A DNA stretch of 64,000 bases, taken from Mactra quadrangularis. Lineage: Eukaryota; Mollusca; Bivalvia; Venerida; Mactridae. This document shows positions 23,700-37,282 of the stretch, in pieces (the stretch's first letter is position 1; the number at the start of each line of letters is the position of its first letter). The stretch covers positions 35,850,887 to 35,914,886 of the forward strand of contig CM046299.1 in the NCBI GenBank assembly GCA_025267735.1, given 5' to 3'. The notes beneath the pieces are model-generated. The model ran no database searches. It saw only the letters and a list, made by a program, of their open reading frames with translations, and was not told the origin of the DNA. The position numbers and the translations under genes were made by a program.

Positions 23700-25640
23700 G
23701 TATGAGACTGAACTGAGTAATAGGGTACCAGAAAGAACTAGGTGATAGTGTATAAGAGAGAACAGGGTGACAGGGTATGAGACAAAACTAGGTGAAATAA
23801 AATTGATGAGGTAGAACTAGGTGACAGTGTATCAGGGAGAGCTAGGTGATAGTGTTTGAAAGAGAACTGAAAGAAAGTGTATCCGAGGGAAGTGGGTGAA
23901 ATTGTATAAGTGACAACTAGGTGATAGGGTATGAGAGAAAAACGTTTGATATTGTATAAGAGAGAGAGAGCTGGTTGAAAGGGTATAAGACAAACGGGGT
24001 TAACAAAATGTATGAGAGAGAACTAGGTGAAAGAAAAATGTATGAGATAGAACTAGGTGATAGGGTATAAGAGAGAACAAGCTGATAGGGTATAAGAGAG
24101 AACAAGCTGATAGGGTATAAAAGGGAACAAGGTGATAGGGTATAAGAGAGAACAAGCTGATAGGGTATAAGAGAGAACAAGGTGATAGGGTATAAGAGAG
24201 AACAAGCTGATAGGGTATAAGAGAGAACTGGGTGATAGGGTATAAGAGAGAACAAGCTGATAGGGTATAAGAGAGAACTGGGTGATAGGGTATAAGAGAG
24301 AACAAGGTGAAAGGGTATAAGAGAGAACTGGGTGATAGGGTATAAGAGAGAACAAGCTGATAGGGTATAAGAGAGAACAAGGTGATAGGGTATAAAAGGG
24401 AACAAGGTGATAGGGTATAAGAGAGAACTAGGTGATAGTGTATGAGAGAGAACTAGGTGATAAGGTATGTGAGAGAATAAGGTGATAGGATATGAGAGAG
24501 AACTAGGTGAAAGGGTATGAGAGAGATATAGGTGATAGGGTTTGAGAGAGAATAAGGTAATAGGGTATGAGAGAGAACTGGGTGATAGGGTTTGAGAGAA
24601 ATCAAGGTGATAGGGTATGAGAGAAACAAGGTGACAGGGTGTGAGAGAGAACTAGGTGATAGGGTATAAAAGAGAACTAGGTGATAAGGTATGTGAGAGA
24701 ACTAGGTGATAGGGTATGAAAGAAACCTGGGTGATATGGTATGAGAGAGAACAAGGTGATAGGATATGAGTGAGAACTAGGTGATAGGATATGAGTGAGA
24801 ACTAGGTGAAAGGGTATGAGAGAGATATAGGTGATAGGGTTTGAGTGAGAACTAGGTGATAGGATATGAGTGAGAACTAGGTGAAAGGGTATGAGAGAGA
24901 TATAGGTAATAGGGTTTGAGAGAGAACAATGTAATAGGGTATGAGAGAGAACTGGGTGATAGGGTTTGAGAGAAATCAAGGTGATAGGGTGTGAGAGAGA
25001 ACAAGGTGAAAGGGTATGAGAGAGATATAGGTAATAGGGTTTGAGAGAGAACAATGTAATAGGGTATGAGAGAGAACTGGGTGATAGGGTTTGAGAGAAA
25101 TCAAGGTGATAGGGTGTGAGAGAGAACAAGGTGAAAGGGTATGAGAGAGATATAGGTAATAGGGTTTGAGAGAGAACAAGGTGATAGGGTATGAGTGAGA
25201 ACTGGATGATAGTGTATGAGAGAGAACAAGGTGATAGGATATGAGTGAGAACTAGGTGGAAGGGTATGAGAGAGATATAGGTGATAGGGTTTGAGAGAGA
25301 ACAATGTAATAGGGTATGAGAGAGAACTGGGTGATAGGGTTTGAGAGAAATCAAGGTGATAGGGTGTGAGAGAGAACAAGGTGACAGGGTATGAGAGAGA
25401 ACTAGGTGATAGGGTATGAAAGAGAACAAGGTGATAAGGTATGAGAGAGAACTTGGTGAAAATGTATAATAGAGAACTGAGTTGTAGGGTATAAGAGAGA
25501 ACTGAGTAATATTGTACCAGAAAGAGCTAGGTGACAGTGTATAAAAGAGAACTGGGTGGCAGGGTATGAGAGAAAACTAGGTGAAATAAAAATGTATGAG
25601 AGAGAACTGGGTGGTAGGGTATGAGAGATAGCTAGGTGAA
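23700..25640. repeat. 25-bp tandem array (block C)
   Basis: Unit gagagaacaaggtgataggg + tataa, with tatga and tttga variants grouped in higher-order modules, for example ttgagagagaacaatgtaat at 24915, 25038 and 25280. Because 25 is not divisible by 3, each minus frame reads the same 25-residue cycle (SYTLSPCSLLYPIT...), so three overlapping frames at 23917-24405 are open at once. None is a gene. Confidence 0.93.
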
Positions 25641-25689
25641 AGACTAGGTTACAGGGTATGAGAGAGAACTGAGTAACAGAGATAGATAG

Positions 25690-26759
<1,070 letters not shown>

Positions 26760-26760
<1 letters not shown>

Positions 26761-29146
26761 GAGAGAGAGACAGTGAACTTAGTGATAGAAGAAGAGAGAA
26801 AACTTTGTGATAGAGAGAGAGAACTGAGAGAAATGAGGGAAAGAGAAAAGAGAGGCAGAGAAAAAGAGAGGTAAAAGGGAAAGCGAATTGAGAGGTAGAG
26901 AGAAACATTGGGAGAAGGGAGAGAGAACTGAGAGTTAGAAAGAGAAAGAAAGAGATGAAAGAGGGGAAGATAACTGAGAGGTAGAGAGAAAGAGAGGTAA
27001 GAGGGAATGAAAACTGAGGTGTAGAGAGAAAGAGAGGGTTGAATGAGAGGGAAATAAGAGGTAGGGAGAAAAAAAGAGATGTAAGAGGGAGAGAGAACTG
27101 ATATGTTGAGAGAAAGAGATGTAAGAATGAGATTGAACTGAGATAACAGAGAGAAAAAGAGGGAAGATGGAGATTGAACTAAGAGGTACAGAGAAAAAGA
27201 AAGACAGAAAAGAAGGAGAGAGAACTGAGAGGTAGAAAGAAAGACAGGAAAAATGGAGAGAGAACTGAGGGGTAGAGAGAGAAAGAAAGAAAGACAGGAA
27301 AGAAGGAGAGAGAACTGAGAGGTAGAAAGAGAGACAGGAAAGAAGGAGAGAGAACTGAGGGATAGAGAGAGAAAGAAAGACAGGAAAGAAGGAGAGAGAA
27401 CTGGGAGGTAGAAAGAAAGAGAGGAAAGAGAAAACATGTAGAGAGACCTGAGAGGTAGAGAGAAATAGAGGCAAAAGGGAGAGTGAACTGAGTGGTATAG
27501 AGAAAGAGAGGTAAGAGGGAGAGAGAACTGATAGTTTGAGAGAAAGAGAGATAAGAGGAAGAGATAATTGAGAGGTAGAGAGAAAAAGAGGGAAGAGGGA
27601 GAGATAATTGAGAGGTAGACAGAAAGAGATGTAAGGAGAGATAATTGAGAGGTAGACAGAAAGAGAGGTAAGAAGGAGAGATAATTGAGAGGTAGACAGA
27701 AAGAGAGGTAAGAAGGAGAGATAATTGAGAGGTAGACAGAAAGAGAGGTAAGAAGGAGAGATAATTGAGAGGTAGACAGAAAGAGAGGTAAAAAGGAGAG
27801 ATAATTGAGAGGTAGACAGAAAGAGAGGTAAGAGGGAGAGTAATTGAGAGGTAGACAGAAAGAGAGGTAAGAAGGAGAGATAATTGAGAGAAAGAGAGAG
27901 AGAGCGAGAGGTAAAAGGAAGATATAATTGAGAGGTAGAGAGCAAGAGAGGGAAGAGGGAGAGATAATTGATGGGTAGAGAGAGAAATAGAGGTAAGAGC
28001 AAGAGATAATTGAGAGGTAAAGAGAAAGAGAGGAAAGAGGGAGAGAAAACTGAGAGGTAGAGAGAAAGAGAGCAAAAAGGGAAAGAAAACTTAGAGGAAG
28101 AAAGAAAGACAATTAAGAGGGAGAGAGAACTGATCAGTTGAGAGAGAAAGAGAAGGAAAAGGAAGAGAGAACAGAGAGGTAGAGAAAATGAGATGTAAGA
28201 TGGAGAGAGAATTAAGAGGTAAAGAGAAAGAGGGAAGAGGGAGAGAGAACTGAGAGAAAGAGGGAAGAGGGAGAGAGAACTGAGAGAAAGAGAGGTAAGA
28301 GGGAGAGAGTATTGAGAGGTAAAGAGAAAGAGGGAAGAGGGAGAGAGAACTGAGAGAAAGAGAGGTAAGAGGGAGATGGAAGTGAGAGAGATGGAGAGGT
28401 AAGAGAAAGGTAGAGGGAAAAGGGAGAGAGAACTGAGAGATAAAGGGAAAGAGAGGGAAAAGGGAGAGAGAACTGAGAGAAAGAGAGGGAAAAGGGAGAG
28501 AGAACTGAGAGGTAGAGAGAAAGAGAGGGAAAAGGGAGAGAGAACTGAGAGGTAGAGAGAAAGAGAGGGAAAAGGGAGAGTGAACTGAGAGGTAGAGAAA
28601 GAGAGAGAAAAGGGAGAGAGAACTTAGAGGTAGAGAGAAATAGAGGGAAAAGGGAGAGAGAACTAAGAGAAAGAGAGGGGAGAGAGAAGTGAGAGCTAGA
28701 GAAAGAGAGACAGAGAGGGAAGAAGAAGATATAATTGAGAGGTAGAGAGAGAAAGAAAGAGAGGGAAGAGGGAGAGAGAAAGAGAGGAAAAAGGAAAAAG
28801 TGAGAAAGAATGGAGAGGTAGAGAGAAAGAGATTGAGAAAGCTGATACATAGTAAGAGAATACTGAGGGGTAAAGAGAGAAAGAGAGAGAAAGAGAATGG
28901 AAGGGTAGGCAGAGAGTGAACTGAGATATAAAGAATGTGAGGTCAGGAGAGAGAGACAACTGAGAGGTAGAGACAGAAAGAGAACTGAGTGGAAAATGTG
29001 TGAGAGAGAGAGAGAGAGAACTGAGAGATAGAAACGCTGGGAGATAGAGAAAATGTAGTAGTTAAGCAAGAGAGAGAGAGAACTGAGTGGTATAGAGAGA
29101 GAACTGATATTTTAGAGAGTGAGAGAACTAAGTGTTGGAGAGAGAA

Positions 29147-29191
<45 letters not shown>

Positions 29192-29330
29192 TATGTGGTA
29201 GAGTGAGAGAACTGAGTGGTAGAGAGAGAGGGAGAGAGAGGGAGTGAGTTAGTGAGTGAGAGAACTGAGTGGTAGAGAGAGGGGGGAGAACTGAGGGATA
29301 AAGAGAGAACTGAGTGGTTGAAATGAGAAA
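26760..29330. repeat. 40-bp GA-rich tandem array (block E)
   Basis: Best seen at 27620-27860: ataattgagaggtagacaga + aagagaggtaagaaggagag, starts at 27721 and 27761. At 28440-28640 a sister unit agaactgagaggtagagaga + aagagagggaaaagggagag has the same 40-bp period. A second (GA)n run lies at ~29154-29190. The long minus frames (26742-28112, 26935-28002, 27179-28075, 28212-29069), made of Ser/Leu/Phe/Tyr, are repeat artefacts. Confidence 0.9.
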
Positions 29331-30530
29331 TACAGATTAAGGTAAGTGATGGAGTGCATAAAAAGCATGTCAGAAAGTGTGGGTTTGCAATGAAGATTGT
29401 TTGAGCGGCCAGGTACTAACATATCAAATGTAACATTGTGCACTTACTTGTAACATGGGTGTACGGTTGTCATAGTAACTGTTGATATTCATTTATTACA
29501 ATTGAGATCAATACCAATCTTCTTATTACTTTATAAATAAGCCATTCATTTCTCTAAAAAAGAGAGTCAAATCAATTATATGTCATACTTTGGTTTAAGA
29601 AGTTATTTATCTTCTGATTTTAATACAAGTATCCATCATGGATGGTGAAATTTAAGTTATCATACAAATCTCTATTATCTCTCTATATCCAAAACTGTAG
29701 ATTCCAAATACATAACATAATCAGGTATTACTGATAGAAGATAAATCTCAATGTTCAAGTAGCTTCTACCATTTTTATCATACTAAAAATTTAAAGTTTA
29801 AGTTAAACTCTTAATGACTTTCATGCCTTACCACACATCACACTAGAGTCAAAACAGTCATAGCAGTCTTTTTTTAGCTTTGTTTTCTTACAATGATCAT
29901 GCTATTATAAATTAATGAAAATGGTTGAATCAATAAAAAGTATAAGACAAACATGCATGTAGCTCATTAACCATGTTTGTTACCTATAACCATGTCTTTT
30001 GCACACTACAAAAGTCTCTAAATGTCTTGAATGTCATTCAATGTTCAAGTGATATTCAATCATTTCCAATCATGCTACAACAGAAATGCAACATATATCA
30101 TGCTTTGTACTTTCTGTTCATGTCACACTGAAACACAAATGTCTATAATCATTTGCAAATACATGTAAACCAATTGTTAAAGTAGTGTTGATAAAGTAAA
30201 AAACACTCAATGTTTTCACATACATGTACATGTATAACAAATAGAATTATCAAAGGTATGTGGACAATGCATTTGAAATCTACCCTCATGGCAAGATTGT
30301 TTAAACATGTCTGATTTTCATGTACATGTATGTATCCCATAAAATGAGATTTTTGGATATATCATTTCATGTTCTATGGAAAGGAACCAGTTGTTCATTA
30401 AGGTTCTGGATATATATGTCAAACACAGTACATATTGGCTATTTATGCTCTTTCATTATATTTACATCAACATATTATTTGAAATTAGCAAACAGTTTTT
30501 ATCATAAAAGCAAATGACATGCAGTGCAAT
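29331..30530. other. No gene seen; acatgt-rich microsatellite patch
   Basis: AT-rich. tacatgtacatgta-type runs occur near 30220-30236 and 30318-30332. No supported coding feature. Confidence 0.5.
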
Positions 30531-30536
30531 AAAATT

Positions 30537-30604
30537 ACCTGATTTACTTTCTTAAACTGAGCTATAAGAATCATTCATGAAGTCAAGGTATATGATAGGA
30601 TAGT
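30537..30604 (-). other. Splice-bounded segment, coding unclear
   Basis: On the minus strand a strong acceptor (ttatttcttttcag) is followed ~67 bases later by AATCAG|gtaatt. All three frames contain stops; one gives YPIIYLDFMNDSYSSV then TAA. It could be an alternative terminal or poison exon, or chance. Confidence 0.25.
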
Positions 30605-30936
30605 CTGAAAAGAAATAAAGGAGAAATGTATTATATTTTATGGATCCCATTGTAAATAAAGATAAGAAAACTTAATAAATTCAGGGTTATGAGAAAAAAT
30701 GGAGCAACCGTGAATAAATCAGACTGATACAATTAATGTTGTCATAAAACTCAATACAAATAGTGCAGACTATAAGGCAAACTATTTTTCAGGATTTACT
30801 GAGGTCTGTTAATGGACAGATTGGAAAGCTCTGACAGAGCTCTAACAGAGAATTCTGTCAGAATTGTGTTGGTTTGGAAAATGGCTCCATGAAAAACATG
30901 TTTCAGTTAGTTTTACATTGATAGCTTACCTACCAC

Positions 30937-30993
30937 CTGTATGTGGAGTTCAGTCCATTCTGGTACTCAGAGGTCATCAAATTTCTTGAACCT
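30937..30993 (-). CDS. Candidate coding exon with possible start codon
   Basis: Minus-strand exon with acceptor ttcttgtacctag and donor CAG|gtggta (alternative donors lie 3 and 7 bases further on). Reading after one leading base gives GSRNL then MTSEYQNGLNSTYR, with ATG at 30975-30977. Its AG overhang joins in frame to the terminal exon at 18604-18706. Upstream, 32725-32990 has the look of a 5' exon. No family recognised; the gene would be very short (~47 codons) unless exons are missing. Confidence 0.35.
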
Positions 30994-31592
30994 CTAGGTA
31001 CAAGAATGAGTTCAGTCATGTCAATCAAATTTAATGAGAAAAATAAATGTACATAATTGAAAGACATAATAACTCTAAAGGAAATAAATATTGATGCCAT
31101 GACTGTAAGTCAATACTTCAATCCTTGAGAGAAACCAAAGCTGGATTGTGTGTTTAATCAGAGACTGACCCTTTAGGAAGGAATCAGTAATGTCTAAGTT
31201 TGGTTGGTGTATGCCTATTTCTGAATAGTCATGGTCATTTGAAACACATACCTAACCAAACTATGTTACTAGAGAAGCAGCAATTTAAATGATCCATCAT
31301 TGGTAAACCACTGCTATTTTCTGACCTATCATGAGCGTCACAATAGCTGGTCCTTCAGTATAAACCAAAACCCAGTATCAATGAGCCAGTGATCACCTCA
31401 ACCATATGTTTGAAAGAGCTTTGTCAAAGGACAGTAATAATTTTACTGCACTTCTCATTAACCATTTGAAAACAGTAGGTTGACATCTGCTGCAAATAAA
31501 AAACCTGCATGCTATGTATCCTCAATGTCACCACCAATATATAGGCCAACAATCTGTGTTGTGGCCATGAATTATTTAAAAAGGAGAGGTAA

Positions 31593-31816
31593 AGCCACAA
31601 CAAATTGATCATATGCTCTATGGATTTGCTCGCACCTTAATTTTGAAGGTTTTTACAAAAAAATATTTTCATTTTCTCACGAGCACATAAAAATTTGTGA
31701 AACTGCCATTTAAAGCAAGTGAATAAAGACTTTTAAAAACAAATTTTGTCCCTCGCATGCCCCCCTTTTTTTTGCCCAGGAAAATCCATAGAACATATGA
31801 TCAACTTGTTGTGGCC
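31593..31816. mobile_element. Harbinger-like MITE with ~35-bp inverted ends
   Basis: The left end (31593-31628, AGCCACAACAAATTGATCAT...) and right end (31781-31816) are inverted copies with three or four differences. TAA flanks both sides (31590-31592 and 31817-31819). A 3-bp TAA duplication with ends starting GGCC/AGCC fits PIF/Harbinger elements. No transposase; 224 bp. Confidence 0.75.
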
Positions 31817-32056
31817 TAAGTTAAAGAACTGTAAATGTTAAAATTACTGAGTCAATGTCGATGATAAGATGTGCGTGTTTACTGCAGTAATAAATGTAAT
31901 TTTCATGGTATATATTATCTAGGCATGAGGCTACTATACAGGCCCCAGTATTGATGCATAAATTTGAAATGTGTTAAAACTTAGATCATTTTGGTGGAAA
32001 TACTATTGAATATGCATCTTTGTCTTGACTTAGTACATCCAGATTGGATTTCTGTC

Positions 32057-32339
32057 ATGGGGAATCCAGCAGGGGGGGGGGTCAGGGGGACAGACCTCCC
32101 TAGAATTTGGAAAACATACATGCCCATTAGTATATTTCTTGCTTGTAAGTCATTTTTAAGTAGTATGAAGTAATATTTCTTGGTGCTCAACATAGATTTG
32201 ATGGTTATGTAGTTTTGCATTTTTCCAGCAAAACGTGTATAATGTGGTTGTGGTTCCAGGTTTGGACCCCCTAGAAATGTTTGCCCCCCCCCCTAGAAAA
32301 GTTCAGACCTCCCCTAGAAAAAAATCCTGGAGCCACCCT
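32057..32339. mobile_element. hAT-like non-autonomous element
   Basis: The right end, read on the minus strand, is CAGGGTGGCTCCAGGATTTT, very like the CAGGGGCGGATCCAGG ends of widespread animal hAT-type elements. The left end near 32057 (catggggaatccagcagggg) is a weaker inverted partner. Runs of nine or more G (32072-32080) and C (32284-32293) lie inside. No clean 8-bp target duplication seen. Confidence 0.5.
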
Positions 32340-32724
32340 GTTTGTCCCTAACCTGGGAGATGATGACAACCAATAAACTCACCTTTAACTACAAAAATTC
32401 ATGACTAGCAAATATACTGTGTCATATTTTATACAGACGATAGAAACTTGACCTACATACTCTATACATGATATTTTGAACCTGAAATATATTTCAATAA
32501 TACACATATGTATGAGATTGTAAATAAACAACATAGTAATCAATGGAATTATCACTTATTTCGTACATGCCTGAATATCGAAAAAAATGACGCAGTGACA
32601 AGAACAAATGACGTTCACATTTCATGAGTTATCATCGCGAAAACATGTTACAATTAAAAATCGTAATAGATCCAACGGAATTAATCATGAATAAAATTGC
32701 AGCGATAATAAAAATAAAACTTAC

Positions 32725-32990
32725 TTATACATAGCATGTCAGTGTGCTTGAGCCTTGACTTTAACAAAATTTCAAGACAGATTCAAATAAAATTGTATCT
32801 TGCTTGTTGACGACGAGCTCGTGTTCTTGAAAAAAGACAGGAGCATTCCGTATATCATATTTCGGAATCTTTCCGATAGATAACGGAAATCTCCGCACTT
32901 TTCCGCCATCTTCGCGCCATTTTGTCTCTTCCATATATGGTAAGCTGAGATTTGCCCAGAACACCTCTCATATGGTTGAAATCATACAAC
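32725..32990 (-). promoter_or_regulatory. Candidate promoter / first exon of a minus-strand gene
   Basis: On the minus strand this segment is locally CpG-rich and carries GCGAAGATGGCGGAAA (32903-32918 region), matching the YY1 core AAGATGGCGG often found at transcription starts. It ends in a strong donor TATAA|gtaagt at 32719-32724. The frame at 32761-32964 starting MFWANLSLPYMEETKWRED ends before the donor, so the exon would be mainly 5' UTR. It lies upstream of the candidate exon at 30937-30993. Confidence 0.4.
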
Positions 32991-33754
32991 AGTAATTTTA
33001 AGTATTAAAAACGTCAGAGTAAATGTAAAACATTCGTCCCCAATAATTTTCGTACTCGGCACGTTTTGGATTTTTTTTTCAAATATTTTTTTTCAATGTT
33101 GGAAAATGAGCCTAATTAAACGAATTTACAATATATTTGTAATTGTTTAGTTTAAAATTGAAAATATGTTATTTGATTTAATTGATCAGAACGGATCTTT
33201 GGTGGCTCGATCAGACCCTAAAATACTGGTAGCCTCCTCATTTGTGAATTGTGTAATGCCCTATCATTTGATTTCATTATATCATAAATTGCTGGTTACT
33301 TTGAACACAATTGCATAAAGCTAGAGTAGATAATGTGAATTAAATTATTTTGAATGGCATTTCCCAGAAATATAAAAAAAAAACAGATTAGTTATTTTGC
33401 TTGATGCCTTAGATGTACAAAAATAAGATATACACTGTAAAGGACATTTCTCTGTAAAGTGCTTTAGGCTAGTGAATTTCGATTCGAGCTAGTGAAAATA
33501 GCTACCCGGTAGCCCAACTAACCATTGACACAAATAAACTTAAAGACATGTAAAATACAGTATATTTTGTTTGTTATTTCACTCAGATGAGTGAACTGGT
33601 GCCATATTGTTCATATTAAGCTAAGAAGCAAGATAAGAAAATAATGAATAGTGTATACAACATTTAAATCATTGAAATATATGTATACTTTGCATGTTTA
33701 TGTAAGACAATCACCAGAATTAAGCTATATAAATTTTGGCATCCAACCGATTAT

Positions 33755-33838
33755 AATCGGAAAATCAGTCGGTTGAGCCCAACCGATTCCTCCGATTAAT
33801 CGATTGTGGATTTTCCAACCGATTGCCATCACTAATTT
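33755..33838. mobile_element. hAT-end-like palindromic fragment
   Basis: Contains repeated AACCGATT / AATCGGTT and, on the minus strand, begins AGTGATGGCAATCGGTTGG. This resembles hAT-type ends but no internal body or target duplication is visible. Confidence 0.4.
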
Positions 33839-34039
33839 TCACATAGATTGGTCTTGTAGCTAGGTTGATAATAATCAATTTGGCTTTGGTAAATATTGGA
33901 AAAGAACTTCATGAAGTAAAGAGCAGTCAAAGTATATGCAAAATCAACCACAACCTTCCATCTAACTCCACTATTTTTAATTTTAATCCTATAAATGAAA
34001 CTTTTATTAGTATGCAAATTGATAGCCTGAACAGTAAGA

Positions 34040-34356
34040 AGGCCCAAACAGAGAAAAGGACCAGTTCAGGAGTCCGGTAGCATCCTGGGAGGGCGACAGC
34101 TGTGCTTGTAGCTTCTGTTCAAATGTTTTATAGTTGCTGTTTTTCTAGTTTATAATTTGTACATATTTAAGCATAGCCTGCTAGTCATTTGTCTCTTATA
34201 CAACTTAATTTAATCGTTTTATCCAATTTTGATACGTACATCTATTATAATTCAATTATGCCACGTATATACTGTATGTCGGTCAAAAGCTATACATAGC
34301 TTATGTTTTGTATTATTGATATATTCTTACAGACAATAAAGAAATCTTTGACTTTG
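34040..34356 (+). mobile_element. Possible LINE 3' UTR and tail
   Basis: A short + frame (33865-34080) ends at 34080 and is followed by ~270 bp of T-rich sequence ending gacaataaagaaatctttgactttg, which looks like a polyadenylation signal with a short tandem tail. The layout suggests a non-LTR 3' end, but the preceding frame contains no motif I recognise. Confidence 0.3.
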
Positions 34357-34437
34357 TCTAGTCTGGCCAGTCAGTCACTCATCATGGTTGTTAACACAAA
34401 TTAAGGCAACTACAAAAAAATGTAAATCAATACTTAC

Positions 34438-34615
34438 AGTATCATTTAATTGACCTTGTATTGCTGTAAATGTTGTTAGTCTATGCCAGGCTGATAGTTC
34501 ATTTCTCTCATTCATGAGGATTGCATAAGCTGCAGCAACATGGGAAACCTTACTTTTAATTGGCTCTTTTCCCGCAGTCACTATTCTAGCGAACAACTCA
34601 AGCAGGAATGGAGGT
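34438..34615 (-). CDS. Coding exon of an unidentified multi-exon protein
   Basis: 178-bp minus-strand exon with acceptor ttttttttaaatag and strong donor ACT|gtaagta. It reads PPFLLELFARIVTAGKEPIK then SKVSHVAAAYAILMNERNEL then SAWHRLTTFTAIQGQLNDT with no stop. The one leading base joins in phase with the AG overhang of the exon at 35230-35369, making Arg. The AYAILMNERN block resembles proteins of uncertain function that are multicopy in marine invertebrates (possibly DUF6589-type, from memory). Further downstream exons were not found. Confidence 0.6.
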
Positions 34616-34865
34616 CTATTTAAAAAAAAGAGAATCAACATAAGCAACAAACATACCATACCTACACTTGTTAGTCAAAATTTATCAACACATGTCAGAT
34701 TCATGTCCGCCACATAACATGAACAGAATGCTAGCTACTACCCTTTACTTAGAGTAAAGCCTTTAAACTTAACACTCACTATCTACAATTCGGTTATGGT
34801 AGCTTATGTATCAACTAATAGGTTGTTCTGTTAAAACATGTAACAATATAGTATGCAAGCTACAC

Positions 34866-35075
34866 CGGGGACGTTATAACCCTTGGAAATTTGACAATGA
34901 TGTCAATTTTCCTCCATTGATCAGATAATATGGAGAAGTTCCAGGCCTTGTTGACAGGTAGATGAGTACTGGTTATAGGCTGGGGTCAAGAAAGCTAGGT
35001 TAGGTGCTCTGGACGCTGTAAAAAGACCAAAATTGTGTTGACACGTGTTAAATCCAGTGAAAAAAGGAGAAAACA
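34866..35075 (+). mobile_element. SINE family S1, head-less copy
   Basis: Matches the body of the S1 SINE (gttataaccc...ttgacaatgatgtcaatttt...ggttataggc...aagaaagctaggttaggtgc) but lacks the tRNA-like head, so it is 5'-truncated. It lies in the intron between the two minus-strand exons at 34438 and 35230. It is more diverged than the copies at 21283 and 38929. Confidence 0.8.
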
Positions 35076-35229
35076 ACCACGGTTGTTAGTTAACTCCAGT
35101 ATGGATATGTGTTGAATAAAAACACAAGGTATTTTTGAAAGCAGACAATGTAAGCTGGTTAGATGAACCAGCAGTGGTAAACAACTGATAAATCTTAACA
35201 TTCAAATAAAAACAAACAAATAGCTTTAC

Positions 35230-35369
35230 CTTTCAGAAATTTCACGAACAATTTCTAGTACAATTTTGTCACACTTATCAACAAGATCAATCACACTTCT
35301 ATACCTTGATAAAACACTTCCAAATGCAGCGGTCCTTGATACTAATGTTGAACAGTGTACGTCTGTTGT
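35230..35369 (-). CDS. Coding exon upstream of 34438-34615
   Basis: 140-bp minus-strand exon with acceptor catatattag and donor GAAAG|gtaaag. It reads TTDVHCSTLVSRTAAFGSVL then SRYRSVIDLVDKCDKIVLEI then VREISE and a split Arg codon completed by the next exon. Phase agreement across a 614-bp intron is good evidence that both belong to one gene. It is rich in Val/Leu/Ile heptad-like spacing, probably helical. Function unknown. Confidence 0.6.
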
Positions 35370-35821
35370 CTAATATATGAGCATGCAAGGCTTGCATGAT
35401 TGTCTAAAAAACAATTCCTGTCAGGTTTAATTGAGGAAAGAAACAATCAAACCATACTCGCGTACTCACAATTAATATATATAAAACCAATAAAAGTAGT
35501 CAAGTCATTATACATATAATATCTGTACAAATAACTGCATCTTTGAAATGGACAGGATAATCAAAGAGTAATTTAAGCAATTGCATTTAATATTCATCAT
35601 TTTATTAAAATTTACTAGACATTAGTGTTTACTTACAGGTATGTATAAATCCTATGTTAAAGTCTGGATTATGGACTTGTTCATTCATTTATTAGTTCAA
35701 TATGTACATCATTAACCAAATCTGCGGCAAATCCAAAAATTAAGTTCAATTAAATTTTGCCTTGAACATTTATAAAACCAGCCAACAAATACAGTATACA
35801 TAAAAGTATACCTTGTGGTAT

Positions 35822-35944
35822 TTACGTAAGGGATATACCACGAGAGCTGTCCAATATGTTAGATATTGGATAGCTGAGGCGCGTTAGCGCCGAAGCGTAT
35901 CCAATGTCTAACATATTGGGCTGCTCGAGGGGTATATCTTACTT
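35822..35944. mobile_element. Palindromic MITE
   Basis: Two ~50-bp arms (gtaagggatatacc... and ...ggtatatcttac) are imperfect inverted copies around a GC-rich centre (gcgcgttagcgcc). A long hairpin with a short loop, typical of foldback MITEs. Confidence 0.65.
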
Positions 35945-36539
35945 AAATCACAGCTCACCAACATAATAATTATAATAATAATACAAAACCATTTTTACTT
36001 TACACCTATTGCAGATAACTATTTCAGAATTATACATTTGAATAATATGTTTATCAAATTTGAATAAATATATAAAAAATTATTTTTTCCCATATGGTGC
36101 CCCTCTAGTCCGACAATTTAATGAATGTTTGTTCACGAGATTTTCGTGCAGAATCTTTCACATAAAAAACTTAAGTGTAGTTAAGACCATGGTCGTTTAT
36201 TTCGTTTCTGTTCTTCGTTTAGTCGGATATTTTATATACGTGTAACATGTTTGAAAGATCTAAATTATCTTTGGAATTAAGTTGGTGTTTTCTTTTGGAT
36301 ATACTGTTTACAACTCGGAATACATTCGTTCAGAGATACATACATTAAGATGGTTGCAATGTATACAAAATGTGGTGTTTTTGGAGGATTATCAACTGAT
36401 TCCAGTCATGTCCAAGAAACGATATTAGTGCTCAACAGCCTGGCACATGGCTGATTTCCAATGAACTTGATGAGAAACTTATTTTAGAGGAACAGGGTAA
36501 AGGTAAGTTAAAAATATTAATGTAAATTTATATTAGGTT

Positions 36540-36860
36540 AACAATTATAGTGAAGACAAATGGAGACCCTGGGCCATGCGTGCATAAAATAATTAGTGTT
36601 GCCCTGTTTATTCATACATCCTTCGTATGCAACACGTTTGTCCTTCTTTTTACGTATCAATCTATGTTCGGTTCGTGGCTCAAACCTAACATCGTTTTAT
36701 CACGTGGAGAGGTCGTTATGTTACGCTGGAAGTTTAGGCATTGGCTTCAATGTTTTTTGTGGTCTAGTACAAGAATTACCTATCTCTGCCATAATATTGT
36801 CTATGGCATTGCTCAATAAGACACAAAGGGGTCGCAGGATCACAGCATACTAAATGCAAT
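36540..36860 (+). pseudogene. Possible decayed coding segment, unknown
   Basis: Two overlapping + frames (36550-36819 and 36596-36853) run without stops for 85-89 codons. The second contains SLGIGFNVFCGLVQELPISA and ends NKTQRGRRITAY, which reads like real protein. No acceptor or family identified; it may be a mobile-element gene piece. Confidence 0.3.
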
Positions 36861-37282
36861 GTTTTTTTACTTAAAATAAAGCATTTTTGGCCTGATGACG
36901 AATTTCGTTCAGCAATTATTTTAAATAACCCTATATTTTGTTCTTATCACGCGTTCTTATATAAGAAGACAAAACTTTATATGTTGAACTATTGGCAAGG
37001 ATTGGCTTACTGTGTTAGACAGATTATGTATCAAAATGTTGTTAAAATCTAGTTCGGGTCTAAGTATAATCATGCTAAACTTAGGTATTTCTTCTTAATT
37101 TTCAGGAAACGACAGCGCGATGTTGACAAAATGTAAATAGGAATTACATGGTTGAAATTGATGTCTTCATTTCGAAGGGGTAAAGTAAAAAATGCAATTT
37201 TGTGTATATTTGTAAATTTTTGTTCAATAAATAAAAACCAACTTCATTCCTTTCTTTGCTTTTTTATGAAATACATTGAAAA

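Larger units (their letters stand above)
20980..23700. repeat. 25-bp tandem array (block B)
   Basis: Unit gagagagaactgagtgatag + tgtat, roughly 90 copies, interrupted by two SINE insertions. A larger segment containing the marker gtgttggaatgagagagaac followed by gggttagtgagatgactaag appears at ~21586, ~22162 and ~22940, so blocks of several hundred bases were copied as a unit. It grades into block A on the left and block C on the right. Confidence 0.93.

Noticed and set aside
23917..25429. Overlapping minus frames with SYTLSPCSL-type repeats
   Set aside because: A 25-bp unit without stops leaves all three frames open with the same cyclic peptide; non-coding.
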